A stretch of 64,000 nt of DNA from Actinobacillus arthritidis (GCF_029774155.1 NZ_CP103833.1:1364001-1428000), one strand, 5' to 3'. Shown: positions 37,734-48,630, numbered from the stretch's first letter. Numbers and translations: made by a program. The notes: generated by a model not told the origin, from the letters alone.

Positions 37734-39329
37734 TTAATTATTTCCTAACTCCACTCGATAGAAATTGTGCGATAAGAAGGGGCTAACCGTATAGCCTGTT
37801 ACTTCTTTACGCATAGGAAAATAAGTGGTCGAATGTGCAATCGGAAGCCAAGGTGCTTGCTGTTTAAAAATCACTTGAGCTTGTTTATAAAGAGCTTCTC
37901 GTTTTGCCTTATCTGACTCTTGTGCCGCTTGCGTAACTAAATCATTGTAAGATTTGTCACAGAAATGTGCATAATTAGAACCTTGTTTTACGGAATTACA
38001 ACTTAATAACGTATTCAAGAAGTTATCCGGATCACCATTATCACCAGTCCAGCCCATCATACCGGTTGAATGTTCGCCTTGTTCCATACGTTTGAGGTAT
38101 TCTCCCCATTCAAAACTGACAATTTTTGCAGTAACACCAATTTTCTTCCAATCTTCCTGAACCATTTCAGCCATACGGCGAGCATTTGGGTTATACGGGC
38201 GGGAAACCGGCATTGCCCATAATTCCGTTTCAAAACCGTTTTCCAAGCCGGCTTCTTTTAATAACGCCTTCGCTTTTTCCGGATTATATTCATAATCCTG
38301 AACTTGATCGTTATAGCCCCAAATTGTCGGTGGCATTGGATTTTTGGCAACAGAACCTGTTCCTTGATACACCGATTCCAAAATTGCCTGCTTGTTTACC
38401 GCATAATTGAGTGCTTGACGCACTTTCTGATTATCTAACGGTTTCTTATCTAAATTAAAGGTAATATAGCCAATATTTAACCCTGATTTTTCCAATACTT
38501 GTAAGTTAGTATCTGCTTTCATTTGAGCAATATCAGCTGGGTTCGGATATGGCATTGCCTGACATTCATTTTTCTGCAATTTGGCATAACGCACCGTCGC
38601 ATCGGGTGTCACACTAAACACTAAGCGGTCTAATTTCGCTCTACCCTGCCAATAATCATCAAATGCTTTAAAACGCACATAAGCATCTTTCTGTAAACCG
38701 GCAAACTCAAACGGCCCGGTACCAATCGGTGCGGTATCAACTTTTTCCGGCGTACCCGCTTTTAACATTTGATCTGCATACTCTGAGGATGAAATCGAAG
38801 CGAAATCCATCGCAAGATTAGCTAAAAACGGGGCATTCGGTACTTTTAAATGGAATTTAACCACATAAGTATCCACTTTTTCGACTTTTTCAATGATATT
38901 AGGCATATCCATACCTAAGAAAAACTCGTAGTTTCCGCCCGATACATTATAGAAATAGTTATATTTATTTAACTGGCGGTTAAAAACGAATAGCACATCA
39001 TCGGCATTAAAATTACGAGATGGGGTAAACTCTTTATTCTTATGGAACTTAACCCCTTTACGTAAATAAAAGGTATAGGTTTTACCATCTGCAGAAATAT
39101 CCCATTTTTCAGCTAAGGAAGGAATAAGATTTGTTGTCCCTAGTTCAAAATCAATTAAACGATTATATAACGCCTGTGCTACGTCTAATGTCGCACCGTC
39201 TGTACCGATTTGCGGATTCAAAAAGGTGGGAGAAGATTCAATACAATAAGTAAATGTCTGTGGAGTCACCAGAACAGATCCTGAAAAAGTTGCAATAGCA
39301 AACGCGGATAAGACTGAGAGTTTTTTCAT
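37734..39329 (-). CDS. Dipeptide/heme-binding periplasmic protein, DppA paralog (copy 2)
   Basis: 531 residues, very similar end to end to the adjacent DppA, so a tandem duplication. Signal peptide is shorter and less typical (MKKLSVLSAFAIATFSGSVLV). Both share GTGPF and PVSRPYNPNARRMAE. Differences cluster in the ligand-facing middle (for example KYNYFYNVSGG versus NHPFHKVSGG), which fits divergence in ligand preference; this is inference. It is the promoter-proximal gene of the dpp operon. Confidence 0.9.
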   Translation of the reverse strand: MKKLSVLSAFAIATFSGSVLVTPQTFTYCIESSPTFLNPQIGTDGATLDVAQALYNRLIDFELGTTNLIPSLAEKWDISADGKTYTFYLRKGVKFHKNKEFTPSRNFNADDVLFVFNRQLNKYNYFYNVSGGNYEFFLGMDMPNIIEKVEKVDTYVVKFHLKVPNAPFLANLAMDFASISSSEYADQMLKAGTPEKVDTAPIGTGPFEFAGLQKDAYVRFKAFDDYWQGRAKLDRLVFSVTPDATVRYAKLQKNECQAMPYPNPADIAQMKADTNLQVLEKSGLNIGYITFNLDKKPLDNQKVRQALNYAVNKQAILESVYQGTGSVAKNPMPPTIWGYNDQVQDYEYNPEKAKALLKEAGLENGFETELWAMPVSRPYNPNARRMAEMVQEDWKKIGVTAKIVSFEWGEYLKRMEQGEHSTGMMGWTGDNGDPDNFLNTLLSCNSVKQGSNYAHFCDKSYNDLVTQAAQESDKAKREALYKQAQVIFKQQAPWLPIAHSTTYFPMRKEVTGYTVSPFLSHNFYRVELGNN

Positions 39330-39427
39330 TAAGATTCCTGATATTGTGTCATATTATTAGTATGTTCTGATATTATCAGGATATATCTTTGCTCTCAAAT
39401 GAATAGATATAATTTTTTAAATAGATA

Positions 39428-39457
39428 CAAAAAAGTCCTAATATTAATTAGGACTTT
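39428..39457. terminator. Bidirectional terminator between nrfD and dpp operon
   Basis: AAAAAGTCCTAAT and ATTAGGACTTTTT form a nearly perfect palindrome with T-run on both strands, lying downstream of nrfD and upstream of the dppA paralog. Confidence 0.85.
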
Positions 39458-39474
39458 TTATCTTTAATTTAGGT

Positions 39475-40443
39475 TTAACTTGCTATGGTAAGCTGTCCGC
39501 CATACAGAATGAAATAGCGTAAACACAATACCCCGATTAAATCGAAGATTGAAACTAAGATGATAAATTTAACATTATGTTTCAAACTATGACTACCAAA
39601 GATATTCGCTACTAACGGAATCAAAATACCGATAAACAGTACGCCAATCCAGAAAATTGCACCCCAGAAGCCGGATAAAGCATTATGTAATGCTAATTGC
39701 TTATCTGCGCCACCGAAATGTAAGCCGACAAAGAACGCCACTAATAAACCTAATTCGGTAACCATAATCGGTACTTCGAATTTATGGATAAAGTGAACTT
39801 CTTTGCTTTCTCCGGATAATTTACCCGCAAGCAAGATCATAAGGAACGTTGCCGCAATACCGGAAGATGTACCTGATGCTAAAAATAACGCTGGTAATAC
39901 AGGGTTATTTAACATTGGATAACTGATTAAGGCTGAAAGTAAGAAGCCGGTATAAGCACCTAGCACAGCAACGAAGACGAAAAGGATAAACTCAACGGCT
40001 TTTAAGCCTTTACTTTCAACAACATCAATCCAATTTAAAATAAATTTAAATGCCGGTAAGTAACGGTTTACTAACATTGCCACCCAATCTTTGAACATAA
40101 TGGCGATCCATATAACCAATACGGCCATATAAAGTTGGAACAACATTACCCCCATCGACATTACAGAGCTGAAGTTATAGTTAAACATTAACTTCCAGAA
40201 TGTCCATGGTTTAGTTAGGTGGAAAATAAGTAAAGTTAAACCGATTAGAGTTGGAATAGTCCCTAAAATAGCGGCACTGCGGATTACCCAGTTTTCGCTA
40301 TTTTTCTCGATTTTATTACCGCTATTACGGTAAGCAATCGCTAACTGCACCGCACCTGATGAAATACCTAATAAGAAAAGGTAAATCGCAATGGTGCTGT
40401 CCCACACTAAATTCGGGGTTTGGAATGGAATATAGTCGTTCAT
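39475..40443 (-). CDS. nrfD: Nitrite reductase membrane subunit NrfD
   Basis: Polytopic membrane quinol-oxidising subunit feeding electrons to NrfC/NrfB/NrfA. 322 residues, about eight to nine membrane segments. Family opening with a predicted periplasmic start (FQTPNLVWDSTIAIYLFLLGISSG, shown in part). Its ATG overlaps the nrfC stop as TAATG. Last gene of the nrfABCD operon. Confidence 0.93.
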   Translation of the reverse strand: MNDYIPFQTPNLVWDSTIAIYLFLLGISSGAVQLAIAYRNSGNKIEKNSENWVIRSAAILGTIPTLIGLTLLIFHLTKPWTFWKLMFNYNFSSVMSMGVMLFQLYMAVLVIWIAIMFKDWVAMLVNRYLPAFKFILNWIDVVESKGLKAVEFILFVFVAVLGAYTGFLLSALISYPMLNNPVLPALFLASGTSSGIAATFLMILLAGKLSGESKEVHFIHKFEVPIMVTELGLLVAFFVGLHFGGADKQLALHNALSGFWGAIFWIGVLFIGILIPLVANIFGSHSLKHNVKFIILVSIFDLIGVLCLRYFILYGGQLTIAS

Positions 40444-41119
40444 TATCTATGTTCCCCCTTGCCAAATGGAATGTGGTATAAGTTCGGCTCTGTACCTAAA
40501 GCCACTTTAGTACGATACACAGGGTTCTCGTGTACTTTTTTGTACACTTCGCTATTGCGATCGTTCATATCACCAAAGGTTAATGCTTTAGTCGGACAAG
40601 CTTCTACACAAGCAGGTTGTTTGCCTTCCGCAAGATTAGTATCACGGCAGAAGTTACATTTATCTGCTGATTTTTTCTCCGGATGAATAAAACGTACACG
40701 GTACGGACAAACTGCGATACAGTATTGGCAACCGACACATAAGTCTGAATGTACGTCAACAATACCGGTTTCCGGATCAACAAATGATGCGCCGGTCGGA
40801 CAAACAGCAACACAAGGTGCGTTTGTACAATGTTGGCAAGATTGACGGAAAAATTCATACTCTACGTTAGGGAATCACCATACGGCTCGCTACGGATAAT
40901 TTCTAAACGAGAAACACCTTCCGGTACTTTATTCGTTGTACGGCACGCGTCCATACAAGCGGTACAACCGATACAAGAGGTTTCATCGTGCACCATCGCA
41001 TAGCGAATTTTTTTCTCTTCTTTCTCAGTAGCAAGAGTTACTGAGGTAGCAAGCCCGGTGCTTGCTACGACAGCGATAGCACCTGCCCCTGAGACGAAGT
41101 CTCTACGGGTGCAAGTCAT
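40443..41119 (-). CDS. nrfC: Nitrite reductase iron-sulfur subunit NrfC, frameshifted
   Basis: Periplasm-facing ferredoxin-like protein with four [4Fe-4S] clusters that passes electrons from NrfD to NrfB. Starts TRRDFVSGAG (twin-arginine signal). Cluster cysteines include CIGCTACMDAC and, after the break, CQHCTNAPC, CVGCQYC and CNFC. Repaired length about 225 residues. The frame breaks at 40870-40878: expected GGTGAATTCCCT reads GGTGATTCCCT (one A missing), restoring EPYGEFPNVEYEFF. Unlike the other lesions this is not at GCNGC. It overlaps both nrfB and nrfD by one base. Confidence 0.9.
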
Positions 41120-41772
41120 TATTTATTTTCCTTTGCTTTGAGTGAGTCCATTTCAGGGATTTTAAATTCGCCTGAGTGGATTTTTGTATGACAATCCGTA
41201 CAAAGTTTAATACGTTGTTTTTCAGGAATGTCTTTCATCGGTTCTTTTTCCGGGTGAAGTTCATGACAGTTAGTACATGAGATTTTCGTTGCATGAGTAT
41301 CATGCGCCCAGAATTTTTCACGTAATTTATCCGCCGTATGACAAGCTACGCACACTTGGTTTTGTTCATTCACCGAACGTTCAAGTGAAGGATTGCTTGC
41401 TTTACCGTGCGGATTAAAACGCATTACGTCTTTTACACCTTTACGGTGGTTTTCAGAAATATTACCGTGGCGACTTACGCAAGTAATTTGCTCGCCGTTA
41501 TTCGGGCTTTTCACATCTTTTTGGAAGTGTTTACCCGCATGGTGGAACGGTTTGCCGGTTGCATTTGCCGATTCATGACATTGCACACAATATTTGTTCG
41601 GGTCACGACGTGCATCTTCCGCAATTTGAGCATCACTTGCTTGCTCAGCCCAAAGTGGTTTCGGCTGTTGCGGCATTTCCGCTTGGGAAGCGGTTGAAAT
41701 TGCAAAAAAACTTGCAAATACGACCGCTTGGAGGGCGATTGCTCGCCCTGCTTTTGAGATAATGTTTTTCAT
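41119..41772 (-). CDS. nrfB: Pentaheme cytochrome NrfB
   Basis: Periplasmic c-type cytochrome that donates electrons to NrfA. 217 residues with a signal peptide ending near ASQA. Five heme-binding CXXCH or related sites are expected; visible are CVQCH, CVACH, CTNCH and CTDCH, plus CVSRH near residue 98, where the usual second Cys appears as Arg (a likely base error or a variant). Stop overlaps nrfC as TAATG. Confidence 0.9.
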   Translation of the reverse strand: MKNIISKAGRAIALQAVVFASFFAISTASQAEMPQQPKPLWAEQASDAQIAEDARRDPNKYCVQCHESANATGKPFHHAGKHFQKDVKSPNNGEQITCVSRHGNISENHRKGVKDVMRFNPHGKASNPSLERSVNEQNQVCVACHTADKLREKFWAHDTHATKISCTNCHELHPEKEPMKDIPEKQRIKLCTDCHTKIHSGEFKIPEMDSLKAKENK

Positions 41773-41792
41773 AATTTCACCTCAAGCTTCTA

Positions 41793-43298
41793 TTATTTCG
41801 CTTCTGCTTTTGGTGCTACAACCGCTTTTGGTTCTTCTACTGCAGGTAATAAGCCTTTTTTACGAGCTTCCGCATCCCATTGTGGAACCACTGTACGTAA
41901 GAATTCATCTTTCGCCGCTTGGTCTTTAGGAATATCCAAACCAATCGCTTTTTGTGCTTTTTCTTTAGTAGAGATATCAGGAATTGCTACTGGAGTAGTT
42001 ACGCCGTGTTTCGCCAATACTACACCTAATTTCGCACGTGCATCTGCCGCACGGTCGATACCTGTTGCAATTACATGAAGCATTACATCCGGAGCGTGCA
42101 TATGGCTACCGTGACCTGCCGCTGAGTAGTCCCAACGCCATTGAGCGTGACGAATCGCCGTTAAGATGTCTTTCATTTCTTCTTGAGTTGCACCCGCTTC
42201 CCAAGTCGCTTTCGCTTCAAAATGTGCTTTCACTAATTGATCTTCTAAACGAATCATTGCTTCTTTCACTTGGTGTTTATGTTCTTTCACACGTTTCTCA
42301 AGTGTTTCTTTGCTTTGTTCGTGACAAGTTTTACAGGTTGCATCAAATTGATCGAACGGGTTACCAATTTTGTGATCCGTATAAACTTTACCGTCTTTGT
42401 CTTTCACTTTCGGCATATGACAGTCGATACAAGTTACACCGTTTTTACCGTGAACACCTTGTGCCCAAATTTCAAAATCCGGGTGCTGTGTTTTTAACAT
42501 TGGCGCTTTAGATAATGCGTGAGTCCAGTCAGCAAATTGGATTTCATCGTAGTATTTCTCAATGCTATCTACATCTACACCTTTATCCCATGGGAAGGTC
42601 ACGTCTTTTTTATCTTTGAAATAATATTCAACGTGACAGTTTGCACACACTGCGGTACGTTTGCCGTGTTTATCTAAGTCCTCAAATTTCCAACCCACCG
42701 TTTCTAACGCACGTAATACATGTGGACGAGCAATACGTAATGCCGGTTTACCTTCTTCAAACTCTTTAGAACTCGTATCGTGACAGTCTGCACAACCGAT
42801 TGAGTTCACGATTTCAGCACCGTATTTTGCCCATTTAGGATCAAAATAACCGCGTTCACCTTTTTCTTCAATTAAGCGAGGAACATCAGGGCCTTTACAT
42901 GTCCAGCAAGCCATTGGCTGTGGGCCGTCATTTTCATCTTTTGGCGCACCAGTACGTAAAATTTCACGTACGTCCGTGATAGCATAGTAATGACCACGAG
43001 GTTTGTTATAGTCTTTCGCAAACGCATAACCCGCCCATAGCACAACGTAACGAGGATCCGCCGCTAAAGCACTACCACGGTCGGTTGACTCTGAAGTCGC
43101 TTTCCATGAGTTATATTGAAGCGGGTATTTTTCAGCAAATTTGTGGTTTGCTGATTCTACTACCACACCTAATTTTTCATGTTTTAAAGCTTTATCGGTT
43201 AAAGACGGTGATTTTGCGTCCTCCGCCCATGCTGACGATGATAAACACCCCAACATTGCAATGGTTGCCATTGCTAATTTTTTAGTTAAACGTTTCAC
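41793..43298 (-). CDS. nrfA: Pentaheme cytochrome c nitrite reductase NrfA
   Basis: Periplasmic catalytic subunit, six-electron reduction of nitrite to ammonium. 501 residues, signal peptide 1-25 (ending AWA). The active-site heme motif CWTCK (about 136-140) is the family hallmark; other heme motifs CADCH, CANCH, CIDCH and CKTCH follow. A Lys/Ala-rich C-terminal tail extends beyond E. coli NrfA (478). First gene of the nrfABCD operon; an FNR-like site lies upstream. Confidence 0.96.
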   Translation of the reverse strand: MKRLTKKLAMATIAMLGCLSSSAWAEDAKSPSLTDKALKHEKLGVVVESANHKFAEKYPLQYNSWKATSESTDRGSALAADPRYVVLWAGYAFAKDYNKPRGHYYAITDVREILRTGAPKDENDGPQPMACWTCKGPDVPRLIEEKGERGYFDPKWAKYGAEIVNSIGCADCHDTSSKEFEEGKPALRIARPHVLRALETVGWKFEDLDKHGKRTAVCANCHVEYYFKDKKDVTFPWDKGVDVDSIEKYYDEIQFADWTHALSKAPMLKTQHPDFEIWAQGVHGKNGVTCIDCHMPKVKDKDGKVYTDHKIGNPFDQFDATCKTCHEQSKETLEKRVKEHKHQVKEAMIRLEDQLVKAHFEAKATWEAGATQEEMKDILTAIRHAQWRWDYSAAGHGSHMHAPDVMLHVIATGIDRAADARAKLGVVLAKHGVTTPVAIPDISTKEKAQKAIGLDIPKDQAAKDEFLRTVVPQWDAEARKKGLLPAVEEPKAVVAPKAEAK

Positions 43299-43713
43299 GT
43301 TGTGTCCCCCACAAAATGCTGATAGAAATGAGAATTTTTCTTATTAAAAACAATAAGATAAACATTGCGTTTCACGCGTGAGCATAGAATAAAATAGGTA
43401 ATATTTACTAGGTGAATCTTAACTTTTATTGAAATAAATCAACAAAAAAACCAAAAATACCTCTTTAGTGTTACAGCATTTTTACTCAGAATAACAATGA
43501 TTTTTATTAACTAAACTACAATATATGTCCTATGGGGATAACGTTTTCTAGACTAGGTTAGCTCCTTAAAGAAAACACTACTTTATACAATCAAAATTTG
43601 AGCTAAATACAATTATTTTAATTTATAAGGTTTAAAAAAATCAGAATCTGTGTTATCAATAACAATCTTTTATTTTATAAATTTAACTAAATAATATAAG
43701 GACACAACATACA
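43299..43713. other. Divergent intergenic region between nrfA and ilvG
   Basis: About 415 bp, AT-rich, holding the promoters of the nrf operon (minus) and ilvGMD operon (plus). I looked for an ilvL-type Ile/Val/Leu leader peptide and found none. It contains the FNR-like site listed separately. Confidence 0.45.
43429..43442 (-). promoter_or_regulatory. FNR-like binding site upstream of nrfA
   Basis: TTGAAATAAATCAA matches the FNR consensus TTGAT-N4-ATCAA with one mismatch. It is centred about 137 bp upstream of the nrfA ATG; with activator spacing of -41.5 the start would be near 43394. Anaerobic activation of nrf by FNR is established in enterics. Confidence 0.5.
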
Positions 43714-45366
43714 ATGAACGGTGCAAATTTAGTCATTGAAAGTCTAAAAGCACACGGAGTTACCACGCTGTTTGGTTACCCCGGTGGTGCTATTATGCCT
43801 ACCTATGACGCACTTTATGATTCAGGTTTAGATCATTTATTAGTTCGCAACGAGCAAGGTGCGGCAATGGTCGCGATTGGCTATGCACGTGCAACGGGTA
43901 AAGTTGGGGTATGTATTGCAACTTCCGGTCCTGGTGCAACGAATTTGATTACCGGATTGGGGGATGCGGCGTTAGATTCTATTCCTGTGGTTGCTATTAC
44001 CGGGCAGGTAGCAAGCCATTTAATCGGCACAGACGCTTTCCAAGAATCAGATGTATTAGGCTTATCACTCGCTTGTACTAAGCACAGTTTCATTGTCCAA
44101 AACATTGAAGAATTACCGGAAATTATCGCTCGAGCGTTCCAAATTGCACAAAGTGGTCGTCCCGGTCCGGTATTAGTCGATATTCCTCGTGATATTCAAC
44201 TCACCCCAACTTCAGCTAAACCGATTGTTTATGAAAAACAGCCTGTTGACCCACAAGATCAACACTTACTCAGTGAAGCGAAAACCCTATTGGCTAATGC
44301 TAAACGTCCGGTACTTTACGTCGGCGGCGGTGTCGGTATGGCAGGCGGTGTACAAGCGGTTAGAAATTTCCTAAAAGTCACAAACATTCCATCTGTATCA
44401 ACCTTAAAAGGGCTAGGCACAATTACCATTGATGATCCGCTTTATATGGGAATGATTGGTATGCACGGTACTAAAGCGGCAAACTACGCAGTACAGGAAT
44501 GTGATCTTTTAATCGCGTGCGGAGCACGTTTTGACGACCGAGTAACCGGCAAATTAGATACTTTTGCCCCTCACGCTAAAGTAATTCATATTGATATTGA
44601 TATTGCTGAAATTAATAAATTACGCAAAGCACAAGTAGCGTTACGAGGTGATTTAATCGAAGCGGTTAATGCCTTAGCACAACCGCTAGATATTGAGCCT
44701 TGGCGTGAAGATGTCAGACGCTTAAAAGCCGATTTAGATTTCCAATATATTGATAATGCAGGCGAAGGTGATATTGATGCTAAAGCATTATTAAACACGC
44801 TTTCACAACGTAAACCTCAAAATGCAATTATCACGACTGATGTTGGTCAACATCAAATGTGGTCTGCCCAACATTTACAACATTTTGCCCCAGAAAACTT
44901 TATTACTTCGGCCGGCTTTGGTTCAATGGGTTTCGGTTTACCGGTCGCGGTGGGTGCAGTAAAAGCTCGTCCGCAAGATCCTGTGATATTAGTCACCGGT
45001 GATGGCTCAATTATGATGAATATCCAAGAATTTGGTTCAATTAAACGTGGCAAGTTGCCTATCAAAATTTTATTACTAGATAACCAACGTTTAGGAATGG
45101 TACGCCAATGGCAATCGCTTTTCTTCCACGGTCGCCACAGTAATACGATTTTAGATGATAATCCTGATTTTGTGGTATTGGCTTCAGCGTTTGGAATTGA
45201 AGGTGAGCGTATCGAAAAAGCAAGCGAAGTATCTGACGCATTAGATCGTTTGCTCAATGCCAAAGAGGCTTATCTACTACATGTTTGTATTCCGGAAGAA
45301 GATAACGTATGGTCGCTTGTGCCACCGGGTGCGTGTAACGCCGATATGCTTGATGATGAAGTGTAA
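43714..45366 (+). CDS. ilvG: Acetolactate synthase large subunit IlvG
   Basis: ThDP- and FAD-dependent enzyme making acetolactate/acetohydroxybutyrate in Val/Ile synthesis. 550 residues, intact. ThDP-domain Glu in [19 protein letters not shown] (about 46-64) and the ThDP motif [15 protein letters not shown] (near 430). Followed after 18 bp by ilvM. Unlike E. coli K-12 ilvG, it is not frameshifted. Confidence 0.95.
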   Translation: MNGANLVIESLKAHGVTTLFGYPGGAIMPTYDALYDSGLDHLLVRNEQGAAMVAIGYARATGKVGVCIATSGPGATNLITGLGDAALDSIPVVAITGQVASHLIGTDAFQESDVLGLSLACTKHSFIVQNIEELPEIIARAFQIAQSGRPGPVLVDIPRDIQLTPTSAKPIVYEKQPVDPQDQHLLSEAKTLLANAKRPVLYVGGGVGMAGGVQAVRNFLKVTNIPSVSTLKGLGTITIDDPLYMGMIGMHGTKAANYAVQECDLLIACGARFDDRVTGKLDTFAPHAKVIHIDIDIAEINKLRKAQVALRGDLIEAVNALAQPLDIEPWREDVRRLKADLDFQYIDNAGEGDIDAKALLNTLSQRKPQNAIITTDVGQHQMWSAQHLQHFAPENFITSAGFGSMGFGLPVAVGAVKARPQDPVILVTGDGSIMMNIQEFGSIKRGKLPIKILLLDNQRLGMVRQWQSLFFHGRHSNTILDDNPDFVVLASAFGIEGERIEKASEVSDALDRLLNAKEAYLLHVCIPEEDNVWSLVPPGACNADMLDDEV

Positions 45367-45384
45367 GAATAGGGAGAAATAAAT

Positions 45385-45603
45385 ATGCAACGTTACGATC
45401 TAACTATTACGGCAGAGAAACGCCCTGAAACACTTGAGCGAATTTTACGAGTTGTACGTCATCGTGGATTTGAGATTTTAACGATGAATGTCAGTAGTGA
45501 TACACAACATTTTGAAATGACACTTCATATACAAAGTACACGAGCGATTGAATTGCTGACGCATCAATTAAGCAAACTGATCGATGTAAAATCAATTTGC
45601 TAA
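45385..45603 (+). CDS. ilvM: Acetolactate synthase small (regulatory) subunit IlvM
   Basis: ACT-domain partner of IlvG, needed for activity and stability. 72 residues, close to family length (E. coli 87). ACT-like start QRYDLTITAEKRPETLERILRVVRHRGFEI (in part). It is cotranscribed with ilvG; an uptake-signal pair separates it from ilvD. Confidence 0.9.
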   Translation: MQRYDLTITAEKRPETLERILRVVRHRGFEILTMNVSSDTQHFEMTLHIQSTRAIELLTHQLSKLIDVKSIC

Positions 45604-45623
45604 TCAATTAAAAAGCAAATTTC

Positions 45624-45680
45624 ACAAGCGGTTGTTTTTTATTTGTTTCTTGTAAAATATCAAATAAATTCAACCGCTTA
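45624..45680. repeat. Inverted uptake-signal pair between ilvM and ilvD
   Basis: ACAAGCGGTTG and inverse CAACCGCTTA bracket a T/A-rich loop. If it terminates, ilvD would need its own promoter. Confidence 0.75.
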
Positions 45681-45725
45681 TATATTTATCAAAATAACAC
45701 AACATAGTCTAATTTGGAGAAAGAT

Positions 45726-47558
45726 ATGCCTATTTTACGTTCTGCAACCTCAACGCAAGGTCGCAATATGGCAGGCGCACGTGCATTATGGCGTGCAACA
45801 GGAATGAAAGAAAACGACTTCGGCAAACCGATTATTGCCGTAGTAAACTCCTTTACCCAATTTGTACCGGGTCACGTCCACTTACGTGATATGGGGAAAC
45901 TGGTTGCCGAGCAAATCGAAACAGCCGGCGGTGTTGCAAAAGAATTTAATACCATTGCGGTGGATGACGGTATCGCAATGGGTCACGGCGGTATGCTTTA
46001 CTCATTACCAAGCCGTGATTTAATCGCTGACTCAGTTGAATATATGGTCAATGCACACTGTGCTGATGCAATGGTGTGTATTTCAAACTGTGACAAAATC
46101 ACTCCGGGAATGTTAATGGCGGCAATGCGTTTAAATATTCCGGCAATTTTTGTTTCCGGCGGCCCAATGGAAGCTGGCAAAACCAAACTCTCGGATCAGC
46201 TGATTAAATTAGATTTGGTCGATGCCATGGTACAAGCGGCAGATAAAAATGTATCGGATGCAGATGTTGTCGCTATCGAACGTTCAGCTTGCCCTACTTG
46301 CGGTTCTTGTTCGGGAATGTTTACCGCTAACTCAATGAACTGCTTAACCGAAGCATTAGGTTTATCTTTGCCGGGTAACGGTTCAATGTTAGCTACCCAC
46401 GCTGATCGTAAAGAATTATTCTTAAAAGCTGGTCGTCAAATTGTTGAGCTTTGCAAACGTTACTACGAGCAAGACGATGCGAGCGTATTACCACGTTCAA
46501 TCGCCACCAAAGCGGCATTTGAAAATGCAATGAGCTTAGATATCGCGATGGGCGGTTCAACCAATACGGTTTTACATTTATTAGCGGCACAAGAAGCGGA
46601 AGTGGATTTCACTATGGCGGATATCGATCGTTTATCACGTGTAGTTCCTTGCTTATCAAAAGTTGCCCCAAATACCAATAAATATCATATGGAAGACGTA
46701 CACCGTGCCGGCGGTATTATGGCGATATTAGGCGAGTTAGATCGTGCAAAATTATTACATAACGACACAAATACTGTACTGGGTATGACGATTGGTAAAC
46801 AAATTTCACAATACGATATTATGTTAACCAAAGACGAAGCAGTACATAAATTCTTCCGTGCCGGCCCGGCGGGTATTCGTACAACACAAGCATTCTCACA
46901 AGATTGTCGTTGGGATACGGTAGATAACGACCGCCAAAACGGTTGTATTCGCGACAAAGAACACGCATATAGCCAAGACGGTGGTTTAGCAATGCTTTCT
47001 GGTAATATCGCACTGGACGGTTGTATCGTAAAAACTGCCGGTGTAGATGAAAGTATCTTGAAATTTACCGGCGAAGCAATTGTATTTGAAAGCCAAGAAG
47101 ATGCGGTTGCAGGTATTTTGGGCGGTAAAGTACGTGCCGGTCATGTTGTTGTGATTCGTTACGAAGGTCCGAAAGGTGGTCCGGGTATGCAAGAAATGCT
47201 TTATCCGACCAGTTACTTAAAATCAATGGGGTTAGGTAAAGCCTGTGCATTATTAACAGACGGTCGTTTCTCTGGTGGTACATCAGGTTTATCAATCGGC
47301 CACTGCTCGCCAGAAGCGGCAGCAGGCGGTTTAATCGGTGTGGTAAAAGACGGTGATACGATTGAAATCGATATTCCAAACCGCCGTATTGAGTTGAAAG
47401 TAGCAGAGGAAGAACTAGTACAACGTCGTATAGAACAAGATGCGAAAGGTTGGAAACCAGCAAATCGCCAGCGTGAAGTATCATTTGCCTTAAAAGTATA
47501 CGGACATTTTGCAACTTCTGCGGATAAAGGTGCGGTACGCGATAAAACCAAAATCTGA
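45726..47558 (+). CDS. ilvD: Dihydroxy-acid dehydratase IlvD
   Basis: Iron-sulfur dehydratase, third common step of Val and Ile synthesis. 610 residues from ATG 45726 (GGAGAAAGAT upstream), which gives the family start [19 protein letters not shown]. Cluster-binding cysteines lie in [11 protein letters not shown] and [18 protein letters not shown]. It ends at a perfect 11-bp hairpin. Confidence 0.96.
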   Translation: MPILRSATSTQGRNMAGARALWRATGMKENDFGKPIIAVVNSFTQFVPGHVHLRDMGKLVAEQIETAGGVAKEFNTIAVDDGIAMGHGGMLYSLPSRDLIADSVEYMVNAHCADAMVCISNCDKITPGMLMAAMRLNIPAIFVSGGPMEAGKTKLSDQLIKLDLVDAMVQAADKNVSDADVVAIERSACPTCGSCSGMFTANSMNCLTEALGLSLPGNGSMLATHADRKELFLKAGRQIVELCKRYYEQDDASVLPRSIATKAAFENAMSLDIAMGGSTNTVLHLLAAQEAEVDFTMADIDRLSRVVPCLSKVAPNTNKYHMEDVHRAGGIMAILGELDRAKLLHNDTNTVLGMTIGKQISQYDIMLTKDEAVHKFFRAGPAGIRTTQAFSQDCRWDTVDNDRQNGCIRDKEHAYSQDGGLAMLSGNIALDGCIVKTAGVDESILKFTGEAIVFESQEDAVAGILGGKVRAGHVVVIRYEGPKGGPGMQEMLYPTSYLKSMGLGKACALLTDGRFSGGTSGLSIGHCSPEAAAGGLIGVVKDGDTIEIDIPNRRIELKVAEEELVQRRIEQDAKGWKPANRQREVSFALKVYGHFATSADKGAVRDKTKI

Positions 47559-47575
47559 TAAAGGATAATTAGCAT

Positions 47576-47606
47576 AAATGGACACCCTTAGGTGTCCATT
47601 TTTATT
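47576..47606 (+). terminator. Intrinsic terminator of ilvD
   Basis: AAATGGACACC and GGTGTCCATTT form a perfect 11-bp stem, loop CTTA, followed by T-run. Confidence 0.92.
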
Positions 47607-47760
47607 AGGATCTAATATTCTTAATGGCAAGCGGTCAATAATGGGGTTATTTTTTGCAAAAGTTGATTGAATAGTAAAAAATTAAGCTACATTTAAAACA
47701 ACATTAACTAACAAAAATTTGTTAAAATTTGACCGCTATTATTTTTTATTCGTGAAAGCT

Positions 47761-48591
47761 ATGTACGATTATTTTTTATCTTTACACCCAGTAGCACAAG
47801 CGTTTATCGCGGGGTTATTTACTTGGGGTTGCACTGTCTTTGGTGCGGCGTTTGTCTATTTCTTTAAAACGGTCAACCGTAAATTACTTGATGTAATGAT
47901 GGGCTTTGTCGCCGGTGTGATGATTGTCGCCTCTTTTTGGTCGCTCCTCGCGCCTGCACTTGAATATGCCGAGCCAAGCTATGGTTCTCTTGCATGGCTA
48001 CCGGTCGCGGTCGGTTTTCTTGCCGGCGGTATTTTCTTACGACTCATTGATAAAATTGTGCCTCACCTACATTTAAGTAAACCGCTTTCAGATGCGGAAG
48101 GTATGCCTCAATTTAAAAAAGGCTTATCCAAAAGTATGTCGCTTTTTTTAGCGATTACTATTCATAATATTCCAGAAGGTCTTGCTCTCGGTGTGACATT
48201 TGGTGCTTTAGCTTCAAATGTCGCTGATCATCAAGCAATGTTAACTGGTGCGATAGGTTTAGCAATCGGTATCGGTTTACAAAATATTCCAGAAGGATCA
48301 TCTTTATCGTTACCGATTCGAGGTGAAGGAAAAAGCCGTAAACAAGCCTTTTTATGGGGAGCAATGTCTGCGATCGTTGAGCCAATTGCGGCGATATTCG
48401 GTGTCGCTTTTGTGCTGTCCATGACCGCTATTTTACCTTATGCACTTGCTTTTGCCGCCGGTGCGATGATTTTCGTGGTAGTGGAAGAACTGATTCCCGA
48501 GTCACAAAGCGGCGGTAACACCGATATTGCCACCTTAGGTTTAATGGCGGGATTTGTAATTATGATGGTATTAGATGTCGCTTTAGGCTAA
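47761..48591 (+). CDS. ZIP-family metal transporter (GufA-like)
   Basis: Inner-membrane divalent-cation transporter, 276 residues, about eight membrane helices. Two metal-site motifs are present, HNIPEG (helix IV) and QNIPEG (helix V). The ATG 47761 start is preferred because the 14 codons upstream are part of a uptake-signal-like stretch. Specificity (Zn, Fe, Mn) cannot be told from sequence. Confidence 0.88.
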   Translation: MYDYFLSLHPVAQAFIAGLFTWGCTVFGAAFVYFFKTVNRKLLDVMMGFVAGVMIVASFWSLLAPALEYAEPSYGSLAWLPVAVGFLAGGIFLRLIDKIVPHLHLSKPLSDAEGMPQFKKGLSKSMSLFLAITIHNIPEGLALGVTFGALASNVADHQAMLTGAIGLAIGIGLQNIPEGSSLSLPIRGEGKSRKQAFLWGAMSAIVEPIAAIFGVAFVLSMTAILPYALAFAAGAMIFVVVEELIPESQSGGNTDIATLGLMAGFVIMMVLDVALG

Positions 48592-48630
48592 GCTACGTTT
48601 CTATTTTGATCGTTACCCGAAGGAATGTGT

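Noticed and set aside
42038..42511. 157-codon ORF antisense to nrfA
   Set aside because: nrfA on the other strand is an intact, motif-rich gene; the antisense frame is only open by codon bias.
43480..43713. ilv attenuator with a branched-chain leader peptide
   Set aside because: Short ORFs there (for example one beginning MSYGDNVF) lack Ile/Val/Leu runs and no terminator/antiterminator pair is clear.
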